Below, in pieces: positions 8,424 through 17,561 of a DNA stretch of 31,869 bases. Made by a program: the position numbers and the translations under genes. The notes beneath the pieces are model-generated. The model had not been told where the DNA came from. It searched no databases and saw nothing but the letters and a program-made list of their open reading frames with translations. Each line of letters starts with the position of its first letter. Position 1 is the first letter of the stretch. Source of the stretch: CAIOZW01 sp049317725 (GTDB lineage Bacteria > Acidobacteriota > Blastocatellia > RBC074); contig JBMOHS010000024.1 of assembly GCA_049317725.1 (NCBI GenBank), positions 1-31,869 of the forward strand. The letters run 5' to 3'.

Positions 8424-9527
8424 ATGAAGATTCTGCAGGTCTGTTCCGCTGAGCAGATGGGAGGGGGAGAGCGTCACGTTGCGGATTTGACCCGCGCGCT
8501 GATCGAGCGTGGCCATTCGCTCCACTTGGCAGTTCGGGAGCGCACCCCACTCCGCGCGGCTCTGGCCAACCTGCCGGTCACTTGGCACCAACTCGGCCTT
8601 CGCAATGCCCTCGACCTGCCTTCGGCTTTCCGCCTGGCGCGGTTGATTCGGCGCTATCAGATCGACCTTCTTCACGCGCATGTCGCTCGGGACTACCCCC
8701 TCTGCGGGCTGGCAGCTCGCCTCGCCCCCCAAGTCCGCCTCTTTCTCACCCGGCACCATTTCCACCCACTCCGGGCCAATCTGGTCTATCGTTGGGCGCT
8801 CGGACGAACCGAGCGCTTCCTTGCCGTCTCTTCAAGTGTCGCCGCAGGTCTGGTCCACTCCTTTCCGGATCTTGCTCCCCGCCTCTCCGTCATTCCCAAC
8901 TGGCTCGATCCGATTGTTCTTGAAGGTGGCTGCCCGCGTGACCAAGCGCGGCACATTCTTGGAATTACCCGCCCACTCGCGGTCGGTCTGCTCGGCCAGT
9001 TGACGCCACTCAAGCGCCAGGACCTCTTTCTCGATGCCGTTGCACAGATCCTCGGGCAGGGACTTGCCCGGGAGGCCGAATTTCTCCTCGTCGGTGCGCC
9101 CGGACCGGATGACCACGCCTATGCGGCTGACTTGCACGCCCGCGTCAAAAGGATGACTGGGTCGGGCGCCCCAATCCGCCTCCTCGGCTATCTCCCCTCC
9201 CTCCCCTCTCTCCTCTCGGCCTTCGATGTCGTTGTCACCCCCTCTGCCAATGAGGCCTTCTCCCTCGTGTTGATCGAGGCCATGGCGGCGGGGGCCGCCG
9301 TCATCGCCTCCCGTACTGGCGGGATGGCCGAGATTGTCGAGGACGAGGTGACCGGGCTCCTCGTCCCCCCCAACGATCTCCAAGCCCTCACTCGTACCCT
9401 CGCCCGAGTCCTCTCGGATTCGTCTCTTCGCTTCCGACTTGCTCAATCCGGTTCCCAAATCGCACGAAAGCGCTTTGCTCGCGCTGACATTCTCGATCAG
9501 ATCGAATCCCTCTACCTGCTCCGCTGA
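8424..9527 (+). CDS. GT4-family glycosyltransferase
   Basis: A 367-residue cytosolic or membrane-peripheral retaining glycosyltransferase with a GT-B fold. The N-terminal domain starts MKILQVCSAEQMGGGERHV, the glycine-rich acceptor loop typical of GT4. The C-terminal donor domain has VGLLGQLTPLKRQDL and the E-x7-E motif in NEAFSLVLIEAMAAG, followed by ASRTGGMAEIVEDEVTGLLV. The sugar donor and acceptor cannot be told; lipopolysaccharide or exopolysaccharide assembly is likely. A longer in-frame reading exists from 8223, but it runs antisense through the start of the prepilin peptidase gene; the ATG at 8424 fits the family N-terminus and has AGGA upstream. It is a single-gene unit, divergent from pilD and convergent with the next gene. 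Confidence 0.9.
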   Translation: MKILQVCSAEQMGGGERHVADLTRALIERGHSLHLAVRERTPLRAALANLPVTWHQLGLRNALDLPSAFRLARLIRRYQIDLLHAHVARDYPLCGLAARLAPQVRLFLTRHHFHPLRANLVYRWALGRTERFLAVSSSVAAGLVHSFPDLAPRLSVIPNWLDPIVLEGGCPRDQARHILGITRPLAVGLLGQLTPLKRQDLFLDAVAQILGQGLAREAEFLLVGAPGPDDHAYAADLHARVKRMTGSGAPIRLLGYLPSLPSLLSAFDVVVTPSANEAFSLVLIEAMAAGAAVIASRTGGMAEIVEDEVTGLLVPPNDLQALTRTLARVLSDSSLRFRLAQSGSQIARKRFARADILDQIESLYLLR

Positions 9528-9545
9528 CCTGGTGAATGGTCGATC

Positions 9546-9567
9546 AGGGGGGAGGGATCTCCCCCCT
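9546..9567. terminator. Bidirectional hairpin between convergent genes
   Basis: A perfect 9 bp stem (AGGGGGGAG at 9546-9554 with CTCCCCCCT at 9559-9567) and a four-base GGAT loop lie in the 53 bp gap between the convergent glycosyltransferase and isomerase genes. Position and stability suggest termination in both directions. The T tract is poor on both sides, so efficiency is uncertain. Confidence 0.6.
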
Positions 9568-9580
9568 CTGCGGCAGCTCT

Positions 9581-10537
9581 TCACGCAAAGGCTTTCCGCA
9601 GGAGAGCCAAGCTCTTGGGAACTGCCAGATCGGCGTTCTCCTTGCCTTCCATCTCCAGCGAAACATATCCTTTGAAATTGGCCTTGCGCAGGATCCCGGC
9701 GATCCGGTCATAATCGAGTTCCCGCGTGTAATAATGGCCACCACCGTAATAGGTCTTGGCCTGGACCACCATGGCGTGTGGCGCCAACTGCTCCAACTGC
9801 GAGTACGGATCCCCGACGAAATTGCCCGTATCGAGGTTGATCGACAACCACGGGGAGTTGACTCCCTTGAAGATCCGCAGGAGCCCGTCCACGGTAGTCG
9901 TCAGTCCCCAATGGTTCTCCAATGCCAGGACCACTCCGGCTGCCTCGGTGTGCGGAAGGCATTGCTGGATCGAATCGATACACCACTTGAAGGCGTCATC
10001 GTCGGTATACCCCGGCAGCGGGGACTCTTTCCCCCCGGCATCGAGCATATCCTGAAAGTTGGGAATCGTTCCCCATCGACCCGAGTTGAGTCGAATCGCC
10101 GGGCATCCCAACTGCACCGCCAAGTCGATGCACCGCTTCGTGTGGTCGATATCCGCTTTCCGCTTGGCCGGGTCTGGAGAGACGAAGTTCTGATGGATCG
10201 AGAGAAAGAAGAGGTCGAGTCCGAGCGAAAAGGCCATCCGCTTGAGGTTGTTGACATACCCACGATCTTCACTCGCCATCTGCCGGTGCAGAATTTCTAC
10301 CCCATCGAACCCGAGTTTCGCCGCGTTCTCGATCACTTTCTCGATCGGATACTTGACCTTCTCGAAGTGCCAGTAGGAGTAGGTCGAGACCCCAATCCGA
10401 ATCTGGGGCTTGGCGGCGGCCATTTCAATCGGTCCGCTTCCCCCTCTTGGCCCTCCCGCTCCACTCACCTCGGACAGGCTCAGTGCGGCTGCTCCCGCAA
10501 CGGTCCTCTGCAGCATTTGACGTCTGGTTGGCTTCAT
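9581..10537 (-). CDS. Tat-exported xylose isomerase-like TIM-barrel protein
   Basis: A 318-residue member of the sugar phosphate isomerase/epimerase (AP endonuclease 2-like) superfamily. The start MKPTRRQMLQRTVAGAAALSL is a twin-arginine signal (RR at 5-6), so the folded protein is probably exported. The barrel shows IGVSTYSYWHF, GFDGVEILHRQM, LALENHWG, INLDTGNF and GYVSLEMEGKEN; the E, D, H and E of these segments are the usual metal ligands. Close relatives are common in Acidobacteria and Planctomycetes and the substrate is generally unknown. The ATG at 10537 has AAGGAG upstream; the longer frame to 10591 lacks such a site. No neighbour on the same strand is close, so it appears monocistronic. 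Confidence 0.87.
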   Translation of the reverse strand: MKPTRRQMLQRTVAGAAALSLSEVSGAGGPRGGSGPIEMAAAKPQIRIGVSTYSYWHFEKVKYPIEKVIENAAKLGFDGVEILHRQMASEDRGYVNNLKRMAFSLGLDLFFLSIHQNFVSPDPAKRKADIDHTKRCIDLAVQLGCPAIRLNSGRWGTIPNFQDMLDAGGKESPLPGYTDDDAFKWCIDSIQQCLPHTEAAGVVLALENHWGLTTTVDGLLRIFKGVNSPWLSINLDTGNFVGDPYSQLEQLAPHAMVVQAKTYYGGGHYYTRELDYDRIAGILRKANFKGYVSLEMEGKENADLAVPKSLALLRKAFA

Positions 10538-10638
10538 CTCTCTCCTTGTTTCAGTTGATGATCTTCCCCCGGACGATGTGACGGACGCCATCGTCGCCGG
10601 TATTTGATGAGGATCTTCCCTCGTTGCTCAAAGGAGAA

Positions 10639-10680
10639 AGGCGCAAGACCAATTTCTCATTCAGAAATTGCCTTGCGCCT
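10639..10680 (-). terminator. Long hairpin terminator after the secreted protein gene
   Basis: Arms AGGCGCAAG (10639-10647) and CTTGCGCCT (10672-10680) are perfectly complementary, as are the inner arms CAATTTCT (10650-10657) and AGAAATTG (10663-10670), with a small internal bulge and a five-base loop. On the minus strand the stem is followed by TTTCTCCTTT, so it fits a rho-independent terminator for the gene at 10789-11775. The plus-strand side is also T-rich. Confidence 0.65.
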
Positions 10681-10703
10681 CTCTTTGTGTTTCCTGTTCT
10701 TTC

Positions 10704-10733
10704 TGACAAAGTCGGGTTACCCTCTCTTTGTCA
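10704..10733. repeat. Second inverted repeat downstream of secreted protein gene
   Basis: TGACAAAG (10704-10711) and CTTTGTCA (10726-10733) are perfectly complementary, and GGG/CCC inside the loop can pair further. It lies between the stop codon of the secreted protein gene and the hairpin at 10639-10680, so the transcript would carry two stem-loops in its 3' end. Confidence 0.45.
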
Positions 10734-10788
10734 AACAGGAGGATCAAGAATTTGGATACTGGGTACCCAAGTTCCTGATCAAGTTCCG

Positions 10789-11775
10789 TTAGTACCGCAG
10801 AACCCAGTCACGGTAGTCGGGAAGCTCACGAGCCGGAACGCCAACCGCGAAGAAGTTGGCATACCCGACGCCCATGTTGTTAACGAAGATGTTTGTGTTG
10901 AAGAGCGAATTCAACGCGGCCGCCGCCTGGGGATGCAGGGTGACTTCAATGTCCTGCACCCAGAGGGTATCGAAACGGCTGGACCGTGCACCAGTGCCTG
11001 AAGCGGTAGTGCCAGCATAAACAGCACCATCTTCGAGACGCTGGGTGATCGCGGGGAGGTTGAACACATCAATCCGACCAGCAACCGTACCGGTGTGCAA
11101 CTCGGCCCAGTCATTCGAAGTAACGGCAAGGCCAGAGATCGTACCGGTCATGAAATCGAGCGTCAAACCGACCACCTGAATGCGTCGGACTGTGATCCTC
11201 TGGTAGTTGCCCGTCACTGGACTGACAGGGGTTGTCGAAGCATAGCCACCACGCGTGATGGTGAACCCACCCGTGTGGTTGATCTCGCCGTTCCGCCCAA
11301 CCGCCGTGCAGGGAACATTCGGCAGGGTGAAGCTGGGGGGGACTGGCGGAGGGGCCGGAGCACCAACGGAGCTGCAACGATCGATGGCACCCGCCACGAT
11401 CTCGAAGCTGAGCGTCTGGCCCTTGAGGCTGCTCTTTCCGATGGTGCTGAGGCGATACCGGGTGTCATTGATATCGTGAGGACCAGCGTCTGCGGAAGCA
11501 GGCGCAGTGGCCAGCAGGGCGCCAAAATCACTGACTGCCCAGGTAGGATTGGTACCACCGAGCGTTCCCGGGGCAGCACCCGATCCAGTTGTTCCGAGCG
11601 GAACCGGGGTTGGGTTGGAGACGTACTTCACCATGTTGATCTTGGTCACACCCTCACCGAGGAACATCGTGTGGGCATTCTGGGTGGTCTGCTGCGCGAA
11701 GGCGCTGCTACCCATGGCCACCAAGGTAAGGGCGACGGAGAGCATACTGATATGCTTCGTCTTAGAATTGAACAT
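10789..11775 (-). CDS. Secreted protein of unknown function
   Basis: A 328-residue exported protein. The start MFNSKTKHISMLSVALTLVAMGSSAFAQQ is a clear signal peptide with an AFA-QQ cleavage site. The mature part is rich in G, T, S, A and V with alternating strand-like segments and only two cysteines. Its C-terminal half (ITVRRIQVVGLTLDFMTG..., a bounded variable stretch, then VTLHPQAAAALNSLFNT and an MGVGYANFF ending) recalls the layout of HtaA-like or other beta-rich extracellular domains. That resemblance is weak and I assign no function. The ATG at 11775 has GGAGG nine bases upstream; the frame continues to 11895, but that part crosses the predicted promoter. Two 3' hairpins and an own promoter suggest a well-controlled, perhaps abundant, single-gene transcript. 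Confidence 0.8.
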   Translation of the reverse strand: MFNSKTKHISMLSVALTLVAMGSSAFAQQTTQNAHTMFLGEGVTKINMVKYVSNPTPVPLGTTGSGAAPGTLGGTNPTWAVSDFGALLATAPASADAGPHDINDTRYRLSTIGKSSLKGQTLSFEIVAGAIDRCSSVGAPAPPPVPPSFTLPNVPCTAVGRNGEINHTGGFTITRGGYASTTPVSPVTGNYQRITVRRIQVVGLTLDFMTGTISGLAVTSNDWAELHTGTVAGRIDVFNLPAITQRLEDGAVYAGTTASGTGARSSRFDTLWVQDIEVTLHPQAAAALNSLFNTNIFVNNMGVGYANFFAVGVPARELPDYRDWVLRY

Positions 11776-11876
11776 TTGCGGATTCCTCCATTTTTGGTGT
11801 GTTGTGTAATTTGGGACACCGATTTGACCGAAAACCAGTGACCCAATGGTTACTTTCTTACTTATTAACCGGCGTG

Positions 11877-11905
11877 AGTCTAGCAGGTTCCTCACTCCAA
11901 CGCAA
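11877..11905 (-). promoter_or_regulatory. Predicted sigma70 promoter of the secreted protein gene
   Basis: On the minus strand TTGCGT (11905-11900), a 17 bp spacer and TAGACT (11882-11877) preceded by TGC (extended -10) form a reasonable housekeeping promoter. It would give a leader of about 95 bases, AT-rich compared with the surroundings, before the ATG at 11775. Confidence 0.4.
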
Positions 11906-11934
11906 CAATTCCTTGAACCAAAGGGGAAGAAATT

Positions 11935-12972
11935 TCAAAGAGGGAGGGGAGACTCCAGTGGGGATCTGGCAGAGAGAAAGAGGGACGGAATGTGTTGCCG
12001 GTACCAATTCCAAGTCGCGGCAAGCCCCGTATTGAGGGGGATCTCGGCCTGCCAGCCGAGAAGCTTCTGGGCTTTCTCGGTGGAGAGGATCTGAGCATCG
12101 ATCTTCCGGTCGGGTTGGGGGAGGCGAAGAACTTTGGGCGGGAGCCGGTCGGTCGATCCGGCCACTTCGACCAGTTGTTCGACGAGAGCGCGGATCTGGA
12201 TCGGCGGAGAGCCCCCAAAGTTGAACGCATGGCCAGTGAACTGTTCGACCTTCTCGGCGAGGCGCAGGTAGCCCTGGACGAGATCCTCGACGTGGATCAA
12301 CTGGCGGATGGGGGTTCCATCGCTCTCGATGATGGGGGATCGGTCCTGGAGGAGAGCAAGAAACGTTCCGGGGACAATCCGGGAGAAGTTGAGGTCGGCG
12401 GGGCCATAGACGTTGGAGGACCGGCCGACAGCGACGGGCACACAATAGGTCTCGGCGAAGGAGCGGGTCAAGTGGTCCGTGCAGACCTTGGAGACGGCGT
12501 AGGGGGAGAGGCCGAGCAGGGGATCATTCTCGGTAGACGGATCGAGGGAGTGGGTACCGTAGACTTTGTCGCTCGACGCGACGACGATGCGACGAGGAAG
12601 GCTGGTGAGACGGCAGGCTTCGAGAAGAGACCAAGTGCCGCGGATGTTGCCCTCGAAGGTCGGGAGGGGGGAGTGGGCCGCCGTACCAACGATCGACTGG
12701 GCAGCGAGGTGAAAGACGGCGTCGATCCGGAACTGGCGCAGAAGGTCTTCGAGAAGGGGCAGATCCTCGACTGATCCCACGACGATCTCGATCTGGCGGC
12801 GGAGGTCGAGGAGGTCGAGCGCGTTAATCTTGGCTGTCGAGCGGAGGAGGCAGACTACCCGCGCCCCCTTGGTCAGGAGTTGGCGCGCGAGGTGGGCTCC
12901 GACGAAACCGCCCGCGCCGGTGATCAAGACGGTCTCGCCACTCCAGTCATGGGTTGTCTTGCTGGGGGTCAT
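11935..12972 (-). CDS. NAD-dependent epimerase/dehydratase, CDP-glucose 4,6-dehydratase-like
   Basis: A 345-residue extended short-chain dehydrogenase acting on a nucleotide sugar. The NAD-binding GAGGFVG is at 19-25; the catalytic pieces are ASSDKVYG (S133/S134) and YAVSK (Y158, K162), and FHLAAQSIVG and LIHVEDLVQGY are also present. SSDKVYG and the overall layout resemble CDP-glucose 4,6-dehydratase (RfbG), but GDP-mannose or dTDP-glucose enzymes are not excluded. The ATG at 12972 has GAGGAA eight bases upstream and overlaps the end of the GT2 gene by 26 bp, indicating translational coupling. It probably supplies an activated deoxysugar for the glycan built by the neighbouring glycosyltransferase. 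Confidence 0.88.
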   Translation of the reverse strand: MTPSKTTHDWSGETVLITGAGGFVGAHLARQLLTKGARVVCLLRSTAKINALDLLDLRRQIEIVVGSVEDLPLLEDLLRQFRIDAVFHLAAQSIVGTAAHSPLPTFEGNIRGTWSLLEACRLTSLPRRIVVASSDKVYGTHSLDPSTENDPLLGLSPYAVSKVCTDHLTRSFAETYCVPVAVGRSSNVYGPADLNFSRIVPGTFLALLQDRSPIIESDGTPIRQLIHVEDLVQGYLRLAEKVEQFTGHAFNFGGSPPIQIRALVEQLVEVAGSTDRLPPKVLRLPQPDRKIDAQILSTEKAQKLLGWQAEIPLNTGLAATWNWYRQHIPSLFLSARSPLESPLPL

Positions 12973-13770
12973 CACACGGGTTCCTCGGCAATGGGGCGGG
13001 GGCCGATGCCTCGCCCAAGTCCTCTTCCAGGCGGTTGGCCTCCCAGAGTTTGGCGTACTTGAGGAAGACGCTGTAGGCAGTAAACATCGCGATGATCAAA
13101 CCGGGGACGCCGTCCCGGACCCCTTGTTTAAGAAGATAGGTCCGCAGGAAGGCGGCAATCGGAAGGAGGAAGAGCTCGAGAGGGCGTGTCCGGCGGCCTT
13201 GTCGATGGAGGTAGGTCGCGGCGAGGCTGGTATAGCTGTTGAGCACGTGGTGGTGCTCGCTGAGGTTCCGTTTGGTGAAGTGAAGCAGTTCGCCTGGGAG
13301 GGTCTCGATCCGACCACGGACACGGGCTGTCTCGTGGGGGGCGACACCGTCCCAGTAACTCGCCTCCTTGCGGTAGAGGCGCATTTGGTAATCGGGGTAC
13401 CACCCGGAGTGGGCGATCCAGCGGCCCTGGTAGAGGGTCCGACGAGCAATCCGGAACCCATCGGGGAGGGTCGCTGGATCACGATCGCGCAGCGCTTCGA
13501 TGGCCTCCCGCAGGGGAGGCGTGACCTCTTCATCTGCATCCAGCCAGAGGATCCAGTCGCCCGTCGTCTGCGCGTCGGCAAACTCGTGTTTGTCGCGGTA
13601 GCCGCGAAAGGGGTGGTTGAAGACGGCCGAGGTGAAGCGGCGCGCCACTTCGACCGTACGGTCGGTCGAGTCCGAATCGACAATGACGATCTCATCAATC
13701 CACTCGATCGAGCCACAGAGTCGCGGCAGGTTCTCTTCCTCGTTGCGGACGATGATGGATGCGGAAATCT

Positions 13771-13774
<4 letters not shown>
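12947..13774 (-). CDS. GT2-family glycosyltransferase, WaaE/KdtX-like
   Basis: A 275-residue inverting glycosyltransferase of family 2. The N-terminus MKISASIIVRNEEENL, then EIVIVDSDSTDRT and the metal-binding WLDADEE (about 77-83), are diagnostic. HPFRGYRDKHEFA, GWYPDYQMRLYR and VAPHE, followed by a helical C-terminal part (YLLKQGVRDGVPGLIIA), match the WaaE/KdtX group that adds glucose to the inner core of lipopolysaccharide. Exact specificity is inferred. Its ATG overlaps the uvrA stop by four bases (ATGA), and its end overlaps the start of the sugar dehydratase gene, so the three genes form one tightly coupled unit. Confidence 0.9.
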
Positions 13775-16617
<2,843 letters not shown>

Positions 16618-16667
16618 GCTCCCTTGGGGCGTTGTCGTTCGTCAAGCCACTCCTGACACAAATTTTG

Positions 16668-16697
16668 ATCATACTGGAGACTTGGGTAGCAGCGCAA
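16668..16697 (-). promoter_or_regulatory. Predicted sigma70 promoter of uvrA
   Basis: On the minus strand TTGCGC (16697-16692), an 18 bp spacer and TATGAT (16673-16668) lie about 50-80 bp upstream of the uvrA start, in the 132 bp gap after mobA. The -10 box is one base from consensus. No SOS-box-like dyad overlaps it. Confidence 0.5.
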
Positions 16698-16749
16698 CCA
16701 GGGTTTCAGTAGGTGGGGAGTCGGCGCGGAGCTGTCGCTGTCCCAGCCA

Positions 16750-17400
16750 TCAGTCGTCCTCGGACGGGAGGGGGAGGTCTTCCTGGCGGTTGCAGTTGAG
16801 GAAGAACCGGTCTGCCCCTGACAGATCTGAGAGGGCCGGGTAGGGGAGAGCCTGGCAGCGGGAGGGGGAGCGCTTCTCCAGCTCGGAAGGGAGTGCGCTC
16901 AGCCGACGTTCCCCACGGGCGAGAAGCTCCTCGACCAGCGGGGCGAGACACCCCTCATAGCAGGCGGTGAGGGGTTGGGGGCGTCCCTCGGCATCGAGTG
17001 GCTGGGTCAAGTCGGCGCCAACTCTCCAGTGGATCGAGAGGAGTCGACGGAGCAGTCCCCCTGTCAGATAGGGAAGATCGACAGCCAGGAGCAGGACGGT
17101 CGCCTCGGGTCCGGCGTCATGGAGTGCCGTGGTGAGCCCTCCGAGCGGACCGAGTCCGGCAATCCGGTCGGGGAGGAGCCGGATGGTTCGTTCCCGCGCC
17201 AACTCCTGGTAGTCAGTGGAGTCGGCTTGGCGCGGCGAGACGATCAGCCCACCCATCGGCGCGACCTCTTCGGCGACTGCCAGTACCCGGTGAATCAGAG
17301 GTCGCTCCCCCACCTCGACCCAGGCCTTGTCCCGCCCCATGCGCCGACTTTCACCGCCCGTCAGAATGTAAATTCGTTCTTTTCTGTCCGGTCGTTCCAC
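16750..17400 (-). CDS. mobA: Molybdenum cofactor guanylyltransferase
   Basis: MobA attaches GMP from GTP to molybdopterin, making the guanine dinucleotide form of the cofactor used by DMSO-reductase-family enzymes. The N-terminal nucleotide-binding signature is clear (LTGGESRRMGRDKAWV, about 13-28), followed by GLGPLGGL and the metal-binding aspartate in LLAVDLPYL. The protein has 216 residues, slightly longer than the usual 190-200, with a charged tail. The start is a GTG with AAAGGAG eight bases upstream. No other molybdopterin gene and no molybdoenzyme is in the window. It is divergent from the S55 protease gene and could read on towards uvrA, which however has its own promoter. Confidence 0.9.
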   Translation of the reverse strand: MERPDRKERIYILTGGESRRMGRDKAWVEVGERPLIHRVLAVAEEVAPMGGLIVSPRQADSTDYQELARERTIRLLPDRIAGLGPLGGLTTALHDAGPEATVLLLAVDLPYLTGGLLRRLLSIHWRVGADLTQPLDAEGRPQPLTACYEGCLAPLVEELLARGERRLSALPSELEKRSPSRCQALPYPALSDLSGADRFFLNCNRQEDLPLPSEDD

Positions 17401-17424
17401 TGGAACTGCTCCTTTCTTGCGCGG

Positions 17425-17453
17425 CTGGCAAGTTGTTGTTGCTGTGATATATT
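17425..17453 (+). promoter_or_regulatory. Predicted extended -10 promoter of the S55 protease gene
   Basis: CTGGCA (17425-17430), a 17 bp spacer and TATATT (17448-17453), preceded by TGA as an extended -10 element, point toward the S55 gene. Transcription would start near 17460, exactly where a set of short repeats begins, giving a leader of about 100 bases. Confidence 0.5.
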
Positions 17454-17457
17454 GCCC

Positions 17458-17528
17458 TAGGACGGATAGGACGGATAGGATGAAGATGATGAAGAGGACG
17501 GCTAGGTCCTGTCTGTTCTAAAGGTCCT
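17458..17528. repeat. Short repeat cluster in the S55 gene leader
   Basis: TAGGACGGA occurs twice in tandem (17458-17475) followed by TAGGA; AGGACGG recurs at 17495-17501. AGGTCCT appears at 17504-17510 and again 18 bp later at 17522-17528, and AGGAC/GTCCT can form a small stem (17495-17510). The cluster starts right at the predicted transcription start, so it may be an operator or leader-RNA element. It does not look like a transposon. Confidence 0.5.
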
Positions 17529-17561
17529 ATTCCCCCTATCACGATCACAACCCGGAGCACG

